The translations under genes and the position numbers were made by a program. A DNA stretch of 64,000 bases from Streptomyces sp. NBC_01408 (lineage in GTDB: Bacteria > Actinomycetota > Actinomycetes > Streptomycetales > Streptomycetaceae), in the NCBI RefSeq assembly GCF_026340255.1, contig NZ_JAPEPJ010000001.1, positions 2,535,001 to 2,599,000 on the forward strand, written 5' to 3'. The notes below the pieces were generated by a model. That model was not told the origin of the DNA. It was given only the letters and a program-made list of their open reading frames with translations, and ran no database searches. Of this stretch, positions 55,080-63,577 are shown piece by piece (the first letter of the stretch is position 1; every line of letters starts with the position of its first letter).

Positions 55080-55649
55080 ATGAAGTTCGATTCCGGCCGG
55101 GTCTGCCTGGACCTGGTGGCCACCTTCACCCCGCACGAGGGGATCCGCGACGGCGACGAGCTGCGGCTGTGGCTCGCCGGGGCCGGACTGGTCCCGGACC
55201 GGACCCCGCTGGCCCGCGTCGGGCCCGACTGGGTCGCGGCCTTCCGGTCCCTGCGGGGCGATGTGGACACCCTCGTACGGGCGGAACTGCACGCGGCCGA
55301 CCCGCCCGACGGCACGGCGCGGGCCCTGGCCCGGGTCAACGCGCTGGCGGCCGGTCCACCCCCGGGCCTGTGTGCCGTACGGGACCAAGAAGGGCACCTC
55401 GTGCGGGAGTTGTGCGGCGGCGTGGAATGCGGTGCGCTCCTCGCGGCCGTCGCCCGCGACGCGGTGGAGCTGCTGACCGACCCGGGCGAACTGGCCCTGC
55501 TGCGGGCCTGCGAGGGAGACGGCTGCACCCGGGTCTACCTGGACACTTCCCGCGGTCACCGGCGCCGCTGGTGCTCCAGCGAACTGTGCGGCAACCGCGA
55601 GCGCGTCGCCCGGCACCGCCGCCGGGTCCTGGCGGCCGGCTCGGCGTGA
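55080..55649 (+). CDS. CGNR zinc-finger regulator (ABATE domain)
   Basis: 189 residues. N-terminal ABATE domain (about 1-130) and a C-terminal CGNR zinc finger (about 143-182): CEGDGCTRVYLDTSRGHRRR followed by WCSSELCGNR, with four zinc ligands. Such proteins are predicted stress-responsive transcription factors. Target unknown. ATG 55080 has GGGAGG upstream. Followed by the HelR-type gene 126 bases later. Confidence 0.9.
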   Translation: MKFDSGRVCLDLVATFTPHEGIRDGDELRLWLAGAGLVPDRTPLARVGPDWVAAFRSLRGDVDTLVRAELHAADPPDGTARALARVNALAAGPPPGLCAVRDQEGHLVRELCGGVECGALLAAVARDAVELLTDPGELALLRACEGDGCTRVYLDTSRGHRRRWCSSELCGNRERVARHRRRVLAAGSA

Positions 55650-55673
55650 CCCGCCGGGGCGGGAGGTGCGAGG

Positions 55674-55686
55674 CTTGATCGACAAG
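55674..55686. promoter_or_regulatory. CTTG-N5-CAAG inverted repeat upstream of the HelR-type gene
   Basis: CTTG (55674-55677) and CAAG (55683-55686) around ATCGA, about 50 bases upstream of a TACGGT -10 (55735-55740). Position and half-sites recall the rifamycin-associated element found before helR in other actinomycetes, but the spacing may not agree. Confidence 0.35.
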
Positions 55687-55775
55687 ACACCCCCCGGTTC
55701 CGGAACGGGCGTGCGGACAGGGTCCTCGTTCGCGTACGGTTGACGGTCGCCCATGCACGTCAGAAGGGGGCCTTG

Positions 55776-58082
55776 GTGGCCGCGCAGAATGCCGCTGTCG
55801 ACAGCACGGCGGATTCCGTCCGCGATCGGGAGATCGCGGTCGAGCAGACGCATCTCGACCGGGTGTACCGACGCCTTGAGGAGAAGATCCACGAGGCCGA
55901 GTTCCTCATGAACGACGCGGCCAAGAGGGGCCAGGTCGGCACGCCCGGCGCCCTCGCCGAACGCGACGCGCAGGTCTTCCGGGCGGGCATCCACCTGAAC
56001 CGGCTGAACAGCGAGTTCGAGGACTTCCTCTTCGGCCGCGTCGACCTGGTGCTCGGCAAGGACGGGGAGCGCGGCCCGGACGGCGCCTACACCTCCGTGG
56101 AGCCGGCCGACGACGCGATCCGCGAGGACCTCACGGCCGATATCGCCGAGACCCTCCACATCGGCCGCATAGGAGTCCTGGACTCCGACTACGCGCCGCT
56201 GGTCATCGACTGGCGCGCGCCGGCCGCCGCGCCGTTCTACCGCTCCACGCCCAAGGATCCCGGCCGCGTCGTGCGCCGCCGCGTCATCCGTTCCAAGGGC
56301 CGCAAGGTGCTCGGCGTCGAGGACGACCTGATGCGCCCCGAGGTCACCGCCTCCCTGGACGGCCGCGAGCTGCCCGTCATCGGCGACGGCGCCCTGATGG
56401 CCGCGCTCGGGCGGGCCCGTACGCACTCCATGCGGGACATCGTCTCCTCCATCCAGGCAGAGCAGGACCTGGTGATCCGGGCGCCCGCCGCGTCCGTCGC
56501 CGAGGTCGCCGGCGGCCCCGGCACCGGCAAGACCGCCGTCGCCCTGCACCGCGCCGCCTACCTGCTCTACCAGGACCGGCGCCGCTACTCCGGCGGCATC
56601 CTGATCGTCTCCCCGACGCCGCTGCTCGTCGCGTACACCGAGGGCGTCCTGCCCTCGCTCGGCGAGGAGGGACAGGTCGCCATCCGGGCCCTGGGCTCGC
56701 TGGTCGACGGCGCGGAGGCGACCACGTACGACGATCCGGCCGTGGCCCGGGTCAAGGGCTCCTCCCGGATGCTCAAGGTCCTGCGCAAGGCCGTACGCGG
56801 CGCCCTGGAGCTGGGCGAGGCCCCCAACAGCCTGCGCGTGGTGGCCTTCGGCCGCCGCCAGGAGCTGGAGGCCGCCGAGCTGAACCGGATCCGGCAGAAC
56901 GTCCTCAGCGGCACCGCGCCCGTCAACCTCCTGCGCCCACGGGCCCGCAAGCTGCTCCTCGACGCCCTGTACGCGAAGTCCGGCAGCGCCGGCCGGCACA
57001 GCGACCCGGAGCTGGCCGCCGAGCTGCGCTCCGCCTTCGACGAGGACATCTCCACCGAGGACGCCTTCATCGGCTTCCTCAACGCCTGGTGGCCCGAGCT
57101 GACCCCGCGCGGGGTGCTCGCCGCGATGGCCGACGAGCGCAAGCTCGGCCGCTGGTCCCGCCGGGACCTGAACCCGCGCGAGACCCGCCAGCTGGCCCGC
57201 TCGCTGCGCCGGGTGGGCCCGGACGGCAAGGGCCCCCTCTCGGTGCACGACGTGGCGCTGCTCGACGAGCTCCAGCTGCTCCTCGGCGCCCCCGCCCGGC
57301 CCAGGCGCAGGCGGGAGATGGACCCGCTGGACCAGCTGAGCGGGCTGGAGGAGCTGATGCCGACCCGCGAGGAGACCCAGTGGGAGCGGGCCGAGCGGCT
57401 CGCGGCGGAGCGCACCGAGTACGCACACGTCATCGTGGACGAGGCCCAGGACCTGACGCCGATGCAGTGGCGGATGGTGGGCCGCCGGGGCCGGATGGGC
57501 ACCTGGACCGTGGTCGGTGACCCGGCGCAGTCCTCCTGGACCGACCCGGAGGAGGCGGCCGCGGCCCGCGACGAGGCGCTGGGCTCCCGGCCGCGCCGGC
57601 GGTTCACCCTCACGGTGAACTACCGCAACCCGGCGGAGGTCGCCGAGGTCGCGGCCCGGGTGCTGCGCCTGGCGATGCCCGGCATGGAGCCGCCGTCGGC
57701 GGTGCGCTCCACGGGCCTGGAGCCCCGTTTCGCGGCCGCCGCGGGCGCATTGGGCGACGCGGTGCGCGAGGAGACGCGCAGGCTGCTGGAGCAGGTGGAC
57801 GGCACCGTCGGCGTGGTCGTGGCCATGGACCGGCGCGCGGAGGCCGCGCGGTGGCTCGCCGACCTGGGGGAGCGGGCGGTGGCGCTGGGCAGCCTGGAGG
57901 CCAAGGGCCTGGAGTACGACGCGACGGTGGTCGTCTCCCCGGCGGAGATCGCGGAGGAGTCCCCGGCGGGCCTGCGGGTGCTGTACGTGGCGCTGACGCG
58001 CGCCACGCAGCAGCTGACGGTGGTCTCGGCGGAGCGCGACCGGCCGGACGCGGACGGGGTGCCTGAGCTGCTCAAGCCGTAG
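55776..58082 (+). CDS. HelD/HelR-type RNA polymerase-associated helicase-like motor
   Basis: 768 residues from GTG 55776, chosen because AAGGGGG lies 9 bases upstream; the frame also opens at a TTG (55740). UvrD/Rep-like motor: Walker A GGPGTGKTA at 246-254, motif II VDEAQDL near 568, GDPAQSS (motif III) near 588, and LYVALTRATQQL near 745. A long coiled N-terminal arm (1 to about 80) reaches the RNA polymerase secondary channel in the actinobacterial class II HelD structures. Such proteins remove stalled RNA polymerase and in some species give rifampicin tolerance (HelR). Which of the two it is cannot be settled by eye. Confidence 0.88.
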   Translation: MAAQNAAVDSTADSVRDREIAVEQTHLDRVYRRLEEKIHEAEFLMNDAAKRGQVGTPGALAERDAQVFRAGIHLNRLNSEFEDFLFGRVDLVLGKDGERGPDGAYTSVEPADDAIREDLTADIAETLHIGRIGVLDSDYAPLVIDWRAPAAAPFYRSTPKDPGRVVRRRVIRSKGRKVLGVEDDLMRPEVTASLDGRELPVIGDGALMAALGRARTHSMRDIVSSIQAEQDLVIRAPAASVAEVAGGPGTGKTAVALHRAAYLLYQDRRRYSGGILIVSPTPLLVAYTEGVLPSLGEEGQVAIRALGSLVDGAEATTYDDPAVARVKGSSRMLKVLRKAVRGALELGEAPNSLRVVAFGRRQELEAAELNRIRQNVLSGTAPVNLLRPRARKLLLDALYAKSGSAGRHSDPELAAELRSAFDEDISTEDAFIGFLNAWWPELTPRGVLAAMADERKLGRWSRRDLNPRETRQLARSLRRVGPDGKGPLSVHDVALLDELQLLLGAPARPRRRREMDPLDQLSGLEELMPTREETQWERAERLAAERTEYAHVIVDEAQDLTPMQWRMVGRRGRMGTWTVVGDPAQSSWTDPEEAAAARDEALGSRPRRRFTLTVNYRNPAEVAEVAARVLRLAMPGMEPPSAVRSTGLEPRFAAAAGALGDAVREETRRLLEQVDGTVGVVVAMDRRAEAARWLADLGERAVALGSLEAKGLEYDATVVVSPAEIAEESPAGLRVLYVALTRATQQLTVVSAERDRPDADGVPELLKP

Positions 58083-58197
58083 CGCCGCCGGGTCCTGCGG
58101 CCGTACGGGGCACCGTACGGCCGGTTGGCCCGCGGCCATGAGCGTGGTGGGACGAGACCGGAGGCCGGGAGGGGGATCGCATTCGGCGATCCTTTGT

Positions 58198-58354
58198 TAG
58201 CCTGGGTTACGGCACCGACTCGATCCAAGCCCCCGGGCCCAACCTTCGTCGCTTAGAGCGACCACTTGCCGCGAGGCGAGCATGGCGGGTCGGTGTCGCT
58301 AGTCATTTCACCAGGTCCGCGCCCTCCACGATGTGGAGGGCGCGGACCTGTTTT
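58198..58354 (+). ncRNA. Candidate structured small RNA with intrinsic terminator
   Basis: TAGCCT (58198-58203) is a possible -10. Downstream come stem-loop GTCGCT-TAG-AGCGAC (58248-58262), stem-loop CTTGCC-GCGA-GGCGAG (58265-58280) with a GNRA tetraloop, then an 18-bp perfect terminator hairpin (58312-58350) ending in TTTT. No ORF is supported in the interval. An RNA of about 145 nt would result. I recall an sRNA reported near this locus in S. coelicolor but cannot confirm it. Confidence 0.55.
58312..58354 (+). terminator. Intrinsic terminator with T-run
   Basis: A perfect 18-bp stem (58312-58329 with 58333-58350, 3-base loop) followed by TTTT. It lies 230 bases after the HelR-type stop, too far to be simply its terminator. 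Confidence 0.9.
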
Positions 58355-58540
58355 GTGTCAATCCACCATTCCGCAGCGACCTACTATCTCGTATGGTGGA
58401 AGTGTCTTTCCGAAATTTGTAGCTGGTTACCTTGTACCGGCTGGTAGGTGGGACGATCGGACAACAGGTCCTGCCGCACCTGCCGTGCAGCGGGGCCCTG
58501 TGTGTACAGCGAAAACCAGGGACAGAAGAGGAACACGGCC
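58355..58540 (+). promoter_or_regulatory. Malic enzyme upstream region
   Basis: AT-richer stretch. TCCACCAT (58362-58369) and ATGGTGGA (58393-58400) form an 8-bp inverted repeat. The malic enzyme ATG has AAGAGGA 10 bases upstream. Confidence 0.5.
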
Positions 58541-59944
58541 ATGGCAACGGCGCCCAGCGTCTCGTATTCGATGACGGTCCGCCTGGAAGTGCCCGCGAGC
58601 GGAACCGCGGTCTCCCAGCTCACCACCGCCGTGGAGTCCTCCGGCGGCTCGGTCACCGGCCTCGACGTGACCGCCTCCGGTCACGAGAAGCTCCGGATCG
58701 ACGTCACCATCGCCGCGACCTCCACGGCGCACGCGGACGAGATCGTCGAGAAGCTGCGGGGCATCGAGGGCGTCAGCCTCGGCAAGGTCTCCGACCGCAC
58801 CTTCCTGATGCACCTCGGCGGCAAGATCGAGATGGCGTCCAAGCACCCCATCCGCAACCGTGACGACCTCTCGATGATCTACACCCCGGGCGTGGCCCGC
58901 GTGTGCATGGCGATCGCCGAGAACCCCGAGGACGCCCGCCGCCTGACCATCAAGCGCAACTCCGTCGCAGTCGTGACGGACGGCTCCGCCGTGCTGGGCC
59001 TGGGCAACATCGGCCCGATGGCCGCGCTGCCCGTCATGGAGGGCAAGGCGGCCCTCTTCAAGCGCTTCGCGGGCATCGACGCCTGGCCGATCTGCCTCGA
59101 CACCCAGGATTCCGACGAGATCGTGGCGATCGTCAAGGCCATCGCCCCGGGCTTCGCGGGCATCAACCTGGAGGACATCTCCGCGCCGCGCTGCTTCGAG
59201 ATCGAGGCCCGGCTGCGCGAGGCCCTCGACATCCCCGTCTTCCACGACGACCAGCACGGCACCGCGATCGTCGTGCTCGCCGCGCTCACCAACGCACTTC
59301 GCGTCGTGGGCAAGGCAGTTGGCGACGTCAAGGTCGTCATGTCGGGCGCCGGAGCGGCCGGTACGGCCATCCTCAAGCTGCTCCTCGCGGCGGGCGTCAA
59401 GAACGCCGTCAGCGCCGACATCCACGGCGTCGTGCACGCGGACCGGCCCGACCTGGTCGACGCCGCGGCCGACTCCCCGCTGCGCTGGATCGCCGACAAC
59501 ACCAACCCCGAGGGGTACACGGGCACGCTGAAGGAGGCCGTGGTCGGCGCCGACGTCTTCATCGGCGTCTCGGCCCCCAACGTGCTGTCCGGCGAGGACG
59601 TGGCGGCCATGGCCGACGGTGCGATCGTGTTCGCGCTCGCGAACCCGGACCCCGAGGTGGACCCGGCCGTGGCGCGTCAGACCGCCGCCGTCGTCGCCAC
59701 CGGGCGTTCCGACTTCCCGAACCAGATCAACAACGTGCTGGTCTTCCCGGGTGTCTTCCGCGGCCTGCTGGACGCCCAGTCGCGGACCGTGAACACGGAG
59801 ATGATGCTGGCCGCCGCGAGCGCGCTGGCGGACGTGGTCGGCGAGGACGAGCTGAACGCGAACTACATCATTCCCTCGGTGTTCAACGACAAGGTCGCGG
59901 GCGCCGTCGCGGGCGCCGTCCGCAAGGCCGCCTCGGCGGGCTGA
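58541..59944 (+). CDS. NAD(P)-dependent malic enzyme with N-terminal ACT domain
   Basis: 467 residues from ATG 58541. Residues 8-83 form an ACT-like regulatory domain (YSMTVRLEVPASGTAVSQL). The malic enzyme follows with catalytic Tyr in SMIYTPGVARV near 112, Lys in IKRNSVAVVTDGSAVLGLGN, the metal site FHDDQHGTA near 228-236 and the NAD-binding GAGAAGTAIL near 267-276. Decarboxylates malate to pyruvate, feeding anaplerosis and acetyl-CoA. The ACT fusion suggests amino-acid regulation (inference). Cofactor preference not determined from sequence. Confidence 0.94.
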   Translation: MATAPSVSYSMTVRLEVPASGTAVSQLTTAVESSGGSVTGLDVTASGHEKLRIDVTIAATSTAHADEIVEKLRGIEGVSLGKVSDRTFLMHLGGKIEMASKHPIRNRDDLSMIYTPGVARVCMAIAENPEDARRLTIKRNSVAVVTDGSAVLGLGNIGPMAALPVMEGKAALFKRFAGIDAWPICLDTQDSDEIVAIVKAIAPGFAGINLEDISAPRCFEIEARLREALDIPVFHDDQHGTAIVVLAALTNALRVVGKAVGDVKVVMSGAGAAGTAILKLLLAAGVKNAVSADIHGVVHADRPDLVDAAADSPLRWIADNTNPEGYTGTLKEAVVGADVFIGVSAPNVLSGEDVAAMADGAIVFALANPDPEVDPAVARQTAAVVATGRSDFPNQINNVLVFPGVFRGLLDAQSRTVNTEMMLAAASALADVVGEDELNANYIIPSVFNDKVAGAVAGAVRKAASAG

Positions 59945-60367
59945 GCCGACGTTCCGGGCCGGTCCGGGCCCGGCGGGGTCCGACCCGCCGGTCCGGGTGG
60001 CCGAGGGGGCCGGCAGGGGTCACGGGGCGGGCCGGCGCCCGCCTGTGACCGCCCTCACGGCGCTCCGCTCCCGGCGCGTCGCGAGATGCGGGCCCGGTGG
60101 GGCGCCTCTAGGGTTGCGGGGATGCCCGCGAGGTCCGCGGTCCGCATCCGGCGAGTGCGGACGGAGCGTCACCGCCGCGTGACTGTGGCGCTTTTCGTGT
60201 GACCCCGGCGGGTGCCGGATTGGCTTTCCCGCCGCTGGTGGGGGCAGGATGCGTAACCGGGCGGGAGGGTCTGACGTTCAGACCCGGGTCCGGGGACTGT
60301 CCGAGGGCCCTGGCAGCATCGGCTTCGATCTCACGCCTCTAAGGCAAGTTGAACACGGGAGTACAAC
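59945..60367 (+). promoter_or_regulatory. HU gene upstream region
   Basis: 423 bases. TAGGGT at 60109-60114 is a possible -10 for a long leader. GGGTCTGACGTTCAGACCC (60267-60285) is a perfect 8-bp inverted repeat with a 3-base centre, 83 bases before the HU start. GGGAG 6 bases before ATG 60368 is the ribosome binding site. No supported ORF. Confidence 0.6.
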
Positions 60368-60649
60368 ATGAACCGCAGTGAGCTGGTGGCCGCTCTGTCC
60401 GAGCGCGCCGAGGTGACCCGCAAGGACGCCGACGCCGTTCTGGCCGCGCTCGCCGAGACCGTCGGCGAGATTGTCGCCAAGGGCGACGAGAAGGTCACCA
60501 TCCCCGGCTTCCTGACCTTCGAGCGCACCCACCGTGCCGCTCGCACCGCGCGCAACCCGCAGACCGGCGACCCCATCCAGATCCCGGCCGGCTACAGCGT
60601 GAAGGTCTCCGCGGGCTCCAAGCTCAAGGAAGCCGCCAAGGGCAAGTAG
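60368..60649 (+). CDS. hup: Nucleoid-associated protein HU
   Basis: 93 residues, the short HU form without the Lys/Ala-rich tail of HupS. Conserved MNRSELVAALSERAEVTRKDA, GFLTFERTHRAARTARNPQTG and the DNA-bending arm with Pro at GDPIQIPA. Dimer that wraps and bends DNA during vegetative growth. Monocistronic, with a terminator well downstream. Confidence 0.96.
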   Translation: MNRSELVAALSERAEVTRKDADAVLAALAETVGEIVAKGDEKVTIPGFLTFERTHRAARTARNPQTGDPIQIPAGYSVKVSAGSKLKEAAKGK

Positions 60650-60822
60650 TCCTGCCCCGGCGCCGAAGGCCGCACAGGCCTTTGGAACGGCGAGTAGTGC
60701 GCAGCTTTGCGCAGAACGGCGAAGGGCGGTCACCCCGGGCGGGGCGGCCGCCCTTCGGCCTGTCCTGGCCCGGGCCGCCCGTCCGGGCCCCTGGGGCCTC
60801 CTGGGGGCCTTCCTGGGCCCAC

Positions 60823-60864
60823 GCGAAAGCCCCCCTGGTCCGTGCGGACCAGGGGGGCTTTCGC
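60823..60864. terminator. Bidirectional terminator between hup and murA
   Basis: Perfect 19-bp stem GCGAAAGCCCCCCTGGTCC / GGACCAGGGGGGCTTTCGC with loop GTGC. Flanking A and T runs suit both directions. Confidence 0.9.
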
Positions 60865-60907
60865 GGACGGTGCGTCAGGCGCCGGTGCCGGGCGCCCGGG
60901 CGGGGCG

Positions 60908-62251
60908 TCAGACGAGGTCGCCGCCCGGGAGTTCGACCTTCGCGCCCAGCTCCACGAGCTTCTCCATGAAGTTCTCGTAACCGCGGTTGATGAGGTCGAT
61001 GCCGTGGACCCGCGAGGTCCCCTCGGCCGCCAGCGCCGCGATCAGGTACGAGAATCCGCCGCGCAGGTCGGGGATGACCAGGTCGGCGCCCTGCAGCTTG
61101 GTGGGGCCGGAGACGACCGCCGAGTGCAGGAAGTTGCGCTGGCCGAACCGGCACGCGCTGCCGCCCAGGCACTCCCGGTACAGCTGGATGTGAGCACCCA
61201 TCTGGTTGAGGGCCGAGGTGAAGCCGAGCCGGGACTCGTAGACCGTCTCGTGGACGATCGAGAGGCCGGAGGCCTGCGTCAGGGCCACCACGAGCGGCTG
61301 CTGCCAGTCGGTCTGGAAGCCGGGGTGCACGTCCGTCTCCAGGGCGATGGCCTTGAGCGGGCCGCCCGGGTGCCAGAAGCGGATGCCGTTGTCGTCGATC
61401 TCGAACGCGCCGCCGACCCGGCGGAAGGTGTTCAGGAAGGTCATCATCGAGCGCTGCTGGGCACCGCGCACGTAGATGTTGCCGCCGGTCGCCAGCGCGG
61501 CGGACGCCCAGGAGGCGGCCTCCAGCCGGTCCGGGAGCGCCTTGTGGTTGTAGCCGCCGAGGCTGTCGACGCCCGTGATCCGGATGGTCCGGTCGGTGTC
61601 GACGGAGATGATCGCGCCCATCTTCTGCAGGACGCAGATGAGGTCCTCGATCTCCGGCTCCACCGCGGCGTTGCTGAGTTCGGTGACGCCCTCGGCCAGG
61701 ACGGCCGTCAGCAGCACCTGCTCGGTCGAGCCGACCGACGGGTACGGGAGGCGGATCTTGCAGCCGCGCAGACGCTGCGGGGCCTCCAGGTACTGGCCGC
61801 CCTCGCGCTTCTCGATGGTCGCGCCGAACTGGCGGAGTACGTCGAAGTGGAAGTCGATCGGCCGTCCGCCGATGTCGCAGCCGCCGAGGCCGGGGATGAA
61901 GGCGTGCCCGAGGCGGTGCAGGAGGGGGCCGCAGAAGAGGATCGGGATGCGCGACGAACCCGCGTGGGCGTCGATGTCGGCGACGTTCGCGCTCTCGACG
62001 TGGGTGGGGTCGAGCACCAGCTCGCCCGGCTCCTCGCCGGGGCGGACCGTCACCCCGTGGAGCTGGAGCAGACCGCGCACGACGCGCACGTCACGGATGT
62101 CGGGGACGTTGCGCAGCCGACTGGGTCCACTGCCGAGCAGCGCGGCGACCATGGCCTTGGGCACGAGGTTCTTCGCACCGCGGACTCGGATCTCGCCCTC
62201 AAGCGGGGTGCCGCCGTGGACAAGCAGTACATCGTCACTGATGCCGGTCAT
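60908..62251 (-). CDS. murA: UDP-N-acetylglucosamine 1-carboxyvinyltransferase
   Basis: 447 residues. First committed step of peptidoglycan precursor synthesis (enolpyruvyl transfer from PEP). Conserved Lys27-Asn28 in RGAKNLVPK, catalytic Cys125 in GLGGCDIGGRPID (the Cys means it should be fosfomycin-sensitive, unlike the Asp type), and DLRGGFSYLIAAL in the C-terminal lobe. Two-fold inside-out alpha/beta barrel. Divergent from the algH-like gene; converges on hup. Confidence 0.96.
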   Translation of the reverse strand: MTGISDDVLLVHGGTPLEGEIRVRGAKNLVPKAMVAALLGSGPSRLRNVPDIRDVRVVRGLLQLHGVTVRPGEEPGELVLDPTHVESANVADIDAHAGSSRIPILFCGPLLHRLGHAFIPGLGGCDIGGRPIDFHFDVLRQFGATIEKREGGQYLEAPQRLRGCKIRLPYPSVGSTEQVLLTAVLAEGVTELSNAAVEPEIEDLICVLQKMGAIISVDTDRTIRITGVDSLGGYNHKALPDRLEAASWASAALATGGNIYVRGAQQRSMMTFLNTFRRVGGAFEIDDNGIRFWHPGGPLKAIALETDVHPGFQTDWQQPLVVALTQASGLSIVHETVYESRLGFTSALNQMGAHIQLYRECLGGSACRFGQRNFLHSAVVSGPTKLQGADLVIPDLRGGFSYLIAALAAEGTSRVHGIDLINRGYENFMEKLVELGAKVELPGGDLV

Positions 62252-62513
62252 GAATCTCGCGTTCCGGGAGGGGTGGGCAGGGGGCCAGGGAAAAGAGTAA
62301 GGGTCACCACCCCTTTGTTTGTATGGCTGACGCGGCCGTAAGACTGTATTGAATTCGGTACAACACCCTCCGTACCCACCTCATGGCGGAGTGTTGTCTT
62401 CCGCCTGTGTGTGCAGCCGTGCCCCGTCCCTGCTGCCGTGCGCCCTGAGCTGCGTACGGTCCGATCTCGCCGCCGGGTCCCCCGGAACGGCGAATGTGCG
62501 AGATCATGGCGGC

Positions 62514-63074
62514 ATGACCGAGGTGTCCTCCCTCACAGGGAGACTGCTCGTGGCCACGCCGGCCCTCGCGGACCCGAATTTCGACCGGGCCGTGGTGCTC
62601 CTGCTCGACCACGACGACCAGGGCTCGCTCGGCGTGGTCCTCAACCGGCCGACGCCGGTGGGCGTCGGCGACGTCCTGCTGCCCTGGGCGCCCCTGGCGG
62701 GTGACCCGGGCGTCGTCTTCCAAGGCGGCCCGGTGGCGCTGGACTCGGCCCTGGGGGTGGCGGTCATCCCGGGCGAGGACGGCCCGCTCGGCTGGCGCCG
62801 GGTGCACGGGGCGATCGGGCTGGTCGACCTGGAGACCCCGCCGGAACTGCTCGCCGCGGCCCTGGGCAGCCTGCGCATCTTCGCCGGCTACTCCGGCTGG
62901 GGGCCGGGCCAGCTGGAGACGGAGCTGGGCGACGGCGCCTGGTACGTCGTGGAGTCGGAGCCCGGCGACGTGTCCTTCCCCGACCCGGAACGGCTGTGGA
63001 GGGCGGTGCTGCGCCGCCAGCGCAACGAGCTCGCGATGGTCGCCACCTATCCGGACGACCCGTCGCTCAACTGA
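62514..63074 (+). CDS. YqgE/AlgH family protein
   Basis: 186 residues from ATG 62514; the frame is open to 62349. DUF179 hallmarks: GRLLVATPALADPNFDRAVV, GSLGVVLNRPT, VVFQGGPV and IFAGYSGWGPGQLETEL. Function undefined across bacteria despite the name AlgH (alginate regulator in Pseudomonas). DUF3039 follows after 28 bases, with its own -10. Confidence 0.92.
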   Translation: MTEVSSLTGRLLVATPALADPNFDRAVVLLLDHDDQGSLGVVLNRPTPVGVGDVLLPWAPLAGDPGVVFQGGPVALDSALGVAVIPGEDGPLGWRRVHGAIGLVDLETPPELLAAALGSLRIFAGYSGWGPGQLETELGDGAWYVVESEPGDVSFPDPERLWRAVLRRQRNELAMVATYPDDPSLN

Positions 63075-63090
63075 CCCGGCCGGGGTTCAG

Positions 63091-63102
63091 TACCCTGGGT
63101 CC
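63091..63102 (+). promoter_or_regulatory. Leaderless promoter -10 of DUF3039 gene
   Basis: TACCCT (63091-63096), 6 bases, then ATG 63103, with no ribosome binding site. Confidence 0.55.
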
Positions 63103-63387
63103 ATGAGCACTCTTGAGCCCGAGCGCGGGACTGGCACGGGGACCCTCGTAGAGCCGACGCCGCAGGTTTCCCACGGTGACGGCGACCACGAGCGCTTCGC
63201 CCACTACGTCCAGAAGGACAAGATCATGGCGAGCGCCCTCGACGGGACCCCCGTCGTCGCGCTCTGCGGCAAGGTCTGGGTACCGGGCCGGGACCCGAAG
63301 AAGTACCCGGTCTGCCCCATGTGCAAGGAGATCTACGAGTCCATGGGCCCCGGCGGGGACAAGGACAAGGGCGGCAAGGACAACTAG
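63103..63387 (+). CDS. DUF3039 domain protein
   Basis: 94 residues. Conserved region about 25-85 with HYVQKDKIMASALDGTPVVA and LCGKVWVPGRDPKKYPVCPMC; three Cys (ALCGK and CPMC) may bind a metal. Widespread in actinobacteria, of unknown function. The C-terminus is a Gly/Lys/Asp tail. Confidence 0.9.
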   Translation: MSTLEPERGTGTGTLVEPTPQVSHGDGDHERFAHYVQKDKIMASALDGTPVVALCGKVWVPGRDPKKYPVCPMCKEIYESMGPGGDKDKGGKDN

Positions 63388-63455
63388 TCCGCCCCCCCCG
63401 GTCCCGGTCGTCCACGGGACCGGCAGGACACCCCAGGGCCCCCTGGGTGCGCAGC

Positions 63456-63505
63456 GGCGTACCCGGGGGGCCTTCGGCGTACCCAGGGGGTCTTCGGCGT
63501 ACTAG
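63456..63505 (+). repeat. 20-bp near-tandem repeats before the hexosaminidase gene
   Basis: GGCGTACCC recurs at 63456 and 63476 and, as GGCGTACTA, at 63496, a period of exactly 20 bases, each followed by a G-run and TTCG in the first two. The last unit contains the TAGGGT hexamer (63502-63507) that may be the -10 of the next gene. Confidence 0.65.
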
Positions 63506-63577
63506 GGTCTGCGCGAGGAGCGCCCTGTGGAACAGCCGTTGCGCAGGGCGCAACAGGCTGCTGCGAAGGGCTGACGC

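Noticed and set aside
54969..58139. A 1056-codon frame antisense to the HelR-type gene
   Set aside because: No domain; opposite strand has all helicase motifs.
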